A DNA stretch of 52,632 nt from the NCBI RefSeq assembly GCF_000003605.2, contig NW_003109983.1, positions 240,620 through 293,251 on the forward strand, written 5' to 3'. Of this stretch, positions 49,378 to 52,632 are shown piece after piece. The translations under genes were made by a program, and so were the position numbers. This DNA comes from Saccoglossus kowalevskii. Taxonomy: Eukaryota; Hemichordata; Enteropneusta; Harrimaniidae. The stretch's first letter is position 1. Each line of letters opens with the position of its first letter. The notes under the pieces are model-generated. The model was not told the origin of the DNA, made no database searches, and saw nothing but the letters and a program-made list of their open reading frames with translations.

Positions 49378-50764
49378 GTATGTACATTTCTGATCATTAT
49401 GCAAATTGAGTCCCGGATTTATTTAAAATAGTGCGCGATGTAATACACGGATTTGATGACTATGCGTCACGCAATCATTCATGTTTCGTTAACAAGGACA
49501 CATTGGAAGGGGGTAAATCTATCAAATGACTAGTTGATCGCCAAATGAGGGTGCAGCAATTTATTAACAGTGCGTATTTACTAACTTGGTTCAAACCATT
49601 ACACTGCTTAGTCTATAGAGCACACTACACGTATATAATGCATCCGATTGCCCACTGAACTACTGCTTCTGTAACGTTTAAGAGATGACCTTCGGTGTGG
49701 ACATTATTTGTATAGAACTATCGAAATTGTAAGTTCTAGGTATCGTACGAGAACAAGACTACCAGCAACTTATTTGTGATAAAATCACACCTTTTTAAAA
49801 GACGATATATAATGACGGTCTTCGATAAAATGTTTAGCTATCTACAAACTTTTAACATCGTTGTTTTTGAAGTCTCCATGTGGCCTCTTCTACTAAAGAG
49901 ACTGATGTTATAGATACATACATCACATTACAAACTCCCAGTAACAGAATAATTCAGCCACAGAAGACGAGTGATCGATTTTCACATCCTTATAAGTACT
50001 AACGGCAAATGGAGTTGACTCGATGTAGTGTACGCTTTGATTTACTTTGTATAATTAAACTGAAAATGAAATTGGCAATAAACCAATTGTGCTGATTAGG
50101 GTCTACAAATGTTTTTTTTTTTTCACGATTATAGTAGGATGTTTTTGGGAAGTAGTAATTTATATTAAATTTCTGCCCTAGACCATGTGTTTAATTGATT
50201 GGTACTTGAATCTCAATCATGTCTGTCTCGGTCTTTATTACTAGATCTAAGCGACCAGAAAAACGTTACGTACTTTTTTTTACTGATTTGAATTATTTCA
50301 TCAAATCTCCCGGTACCAGTAGGTTATTTGCGTATAGAAACTCTGAAAATGTATATTTGCTCCGAAAGCTATGATATAGAAGAATACATATGGACATTAT
50401 ATGTAACTTACAATTTATCTATAAAGTGGAACGCAAAAGATTATGTATGTGTCCCATTCTCATCAACTTGTCGCCAGGCAACCAAACATAAATAGGCTAT
50501 CGAACCGCATCCGACGTTGGCGATGAGGGAGCGTACATTTTTCCTCACTGCTTTGAAAAAGGGGGCTAGCATGCACAGTATCAAGCGATTGTTCCTCTCG
50601 ATCCACATCAAGGGCAATGGATAAATATTGTGTCGAACCGGCTTTTACCGTACCCACAAACACGCTGCCACGAATAATGAGACCTTAATAAACAGTATAT
50701 TACCAAATAACTACAATGTATTCACAGTGTCATTAACTCTATAGGAATAATAATTACTAAGGAC

Positions 50765-51035
50765 ACAGCTGTTACTCGAAGAGTTCAGTGATATCAAGCA
50801 AACAAACATCTCTTTTTCAAGCATCACTATGCCCTGCACTAGTACAGTCTGGGTCAGCTGTAAACTGCTTGCAACTCCTTATTTGGTAATTGCCTTAATG
50901 ACGTCACAACATTCATTAATCGTGATAATAAATGCAATAAAACGACTCGCACAGAAAGATGACAAATCACAAGTCAAAAGACAAAAGTCATCAAGACAAA
51001 AGTCATTAAATGTAAAAGCTTACGCACGTCGACTA
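50765..51035 (+). repeat. Interspersed repeat, copy 2 (shared with 26270-26545)
   Basis: Shares the CTGCACTAGTACAGTCT, CAACTCCTTAT and AATGACGTCACAA anchors with the copy at 26270-26545, in the same orientation. Both include a CRE-like TGACGTCA. Confidence 0.65.
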
Positions 51036-51689
51036 AATGTCTCCTTGTAGTATAATCAATAATAAAAAATAAAAAAAAAAAACATCTGATGGGGACGGTG
51101 AAAATAGTTCTAATGAACTAGTCTAGTCCACAACCCTGTCATTTTAGTAAATTTATCTGTAAAGATCATTGACAGACAGAAATTATATTTCTAAATCTGC
51201 ATTTGGAAACAAAATAGATGAAAATACAATTCATCAATAACTATTTATCAAAAAAATAAGCAAGCAACCAGTTTATATAATAATTAACTAACCTGTTATG
51301 AAACAATTAAACGAATCAAACAGCTAATCAAACAAAAATAAGAAATGTAAATAATGAATTGGTAGGGGAAAAAATAAACAAAATCTTCCAAGGAACTAAC
51401 AAATATACCCTGGTTAGCAAATATAATACAAAGAAAATAAAGTAAATAAATTACTACGGGCAAAACGATCGTGCTTAAGGTAAAAAATAAATAAACATGT
51501 TTGAAGTTTGCAGAGTTTGTGAATATCGAGAATTCCAAGTTGGCGAAAAAGGGGAGCAGAGTGAGCATGAAAGTCGGAAAAAGTGATGAATCGAACTACC
51601 TTATTTTTGTAGACAAAGAATTGGTTCTAGTAAAGTTGAATAAGTGTTTCCCCATGTTAATGATCTAGGTGACAGCATGTTTGAGAAAT

Positions 51690-51760
51690 GTCTCCACGGA
51701 CAAACGAACGGATCCAAGGACGCACGGACGAACCCCCAATTAATAATAGTCTACGAACAA
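51690..51760. repeat. Degenerate ACGGACGAAC-type repeat
   Basis: Closely spaced GGACAAACGAACGGATCC and GGACGCACGGACGAACCCCC units followed by AATTAATAATAGTCTACG. It looks like the end of an interspersed repeat, family unknown. Confidence 0.4.
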
Positions 51761-52632
51761 TTACAAAACAAAAGGTATCTTTTCCATTGTGACCGCAATT
51801 TTGACTAGTTGTAACCGCGTACGCCCTACTCTGAAATTGATTGACACCCGAGTCTAGTTCTTTGAGCTCTGACCTCTTGTCATCTGAAATAAAATACATT
51901 ACCAATTATGAATAAATGTAAATATGATCTCATTCACATCTAAACCCCATATAATTCAGCACGGTTATTTTTAGCTTGTGTATGACCCTCATGCAAATGC
52001 CACCTACTCAAATGACTGGGTACACTCTTATCAACGACTAGCAAGTACACTGTGTGCTACTAAAATTGATATATAGCTTGAAGACACCATGCATGTTAAC
52101 ATGAACGTGTTCTTAGTTCAACCAGAATTAACTACTGAAACTGTGGTTCTGTTATAACATGAGATTTTGATTTAATGTCCGCTCCATCCGTGATTCTACA
52201 ATTTTGCTGCAACTGTTATCCCTAACAATTTCAATGCATTAATATGTAAATTCATTGCATAATATTAACTGGAAATTTACATAAAAATACTCGTTCTCTA
52301 AAACTGCCCTCGTGAAAAGTGAGGCTCGCCCTACTTTAGTGCTACACACGTAAAGACCCTAGATTTAACAAATATATGTGGCTACAATGCATTTCTCTAC
52401 TTCTGCTTTCTTCTATGGCCTTTTAATGTCGCGATTTTTTCCCGTCACTATGTCGCTTTACTTTCACTTTCATCACTGCGTCGTCCATCAACTCACTTAG
52501 GTAAAATTTACCCCGAAGAAAAGTCATAAACATAAACTCCGAGAACTGTTATTTATCTGTCTCTGTAATGGCTGCCGCACATGTCTGAAGTCACGTGATA
52601 CTGAATCATTAGCATAACTAGCCAGTAGTAAC

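Larger units (their letters stand above)
49378..52632. other. Right-end stretch, intron or intergenic
   Basis: Follows the donor of the putative exon at 49377. It contains the repeat at 50765-51035 and a GACGGAC-like repeat at about 51690-51730. The minus-strand ORFs at 50463-50663, 51296-51568 and 51657-51905 show no motif I recognise. No further exon is supported. Confidence 0.45.

Noticed and set aside
51296-51568. 90-codon minus-strand hydrophobic ORF
   Set aside because: Phe/Ile-rich peptide from AT-rich DNA, with no splice or homology support.

Overview
The window is animal nuclear DNA. It is AT-rich, with GT-AG introns, widely spaced small exons, and relics of several classes of animal transposable element. 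The element mix (a Penelope-like element with a GIY-YIG domain and a hammerhead ribozyme, a LINE, a Ty3/gypsy relic, a pogo/Tigger-like end and a possible tRNA-derived SINE) and the short ABCC5/11/12-type transporter suggest a marine invertebrate. I cannot place it in a phylum from sequence alone.

Layout. (1) Positions 746-16802, minus strand: most of an ABC transporter of subfamily C, the short MRP type without TMD0, closest to the ABCC5/ABCC11/ABCC12 group. I could place 19 exons, covering the N-terminus, TMD1, NBD1, TMD2 and NBD2 up to the Walker A motif. The rest of NBD2 lies beyond the left edge. One intron holds a decayed Ty3/gypsy integrase fragment. (2) 17.5-29.5 kb: a repeat- and relic-rich stretch. 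It holds a decayed ORF of an unidentified family, G-rich repeat modules, a tRNA-like SINE candidate, the decayed 3' end of a LINE, a diverged duplicate of the ABC transporter's intron and exon 17 end, a small two-helix membrane-protein ORF with a frameshift, and a Penelope-like fragment with a hammerhead ribozyme and 21-bp inverted termini. (3) 30.7-33.9 kb, minus strand: a two-exon gene for a type II Golgi-like PAPS-dependent sulfotransferase of about 400 residues. (4) 34-45 kb: intergenic sequence with a pogo/Tigger-like end, microsatellites and a diverged inverted repeat pair. (5) 45.36 kb to the right edge, plus strand: the likely 5' end of an unidentified gene. Exon 1 encodes a signal peptide or signal anchor and is phase-compatible with a second exon at 49.26 kb. 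The 3.8-kb intron between them holds a tandem duplication whose two copies differ by a 1.68-kb indel flanked by ACG.

The genes look independent. The transporter would act at the plasma membrane and the sulfotransferase in the Golgi lumen. Nothing suggests an operon or a shared pathway. The most interesting signals are the hammerhead ribozyme with inverted termini, the escaped copy of an ABC transporter exon, the duplication with an indel near 48 kb, and the small frameshifted membrane ORF.
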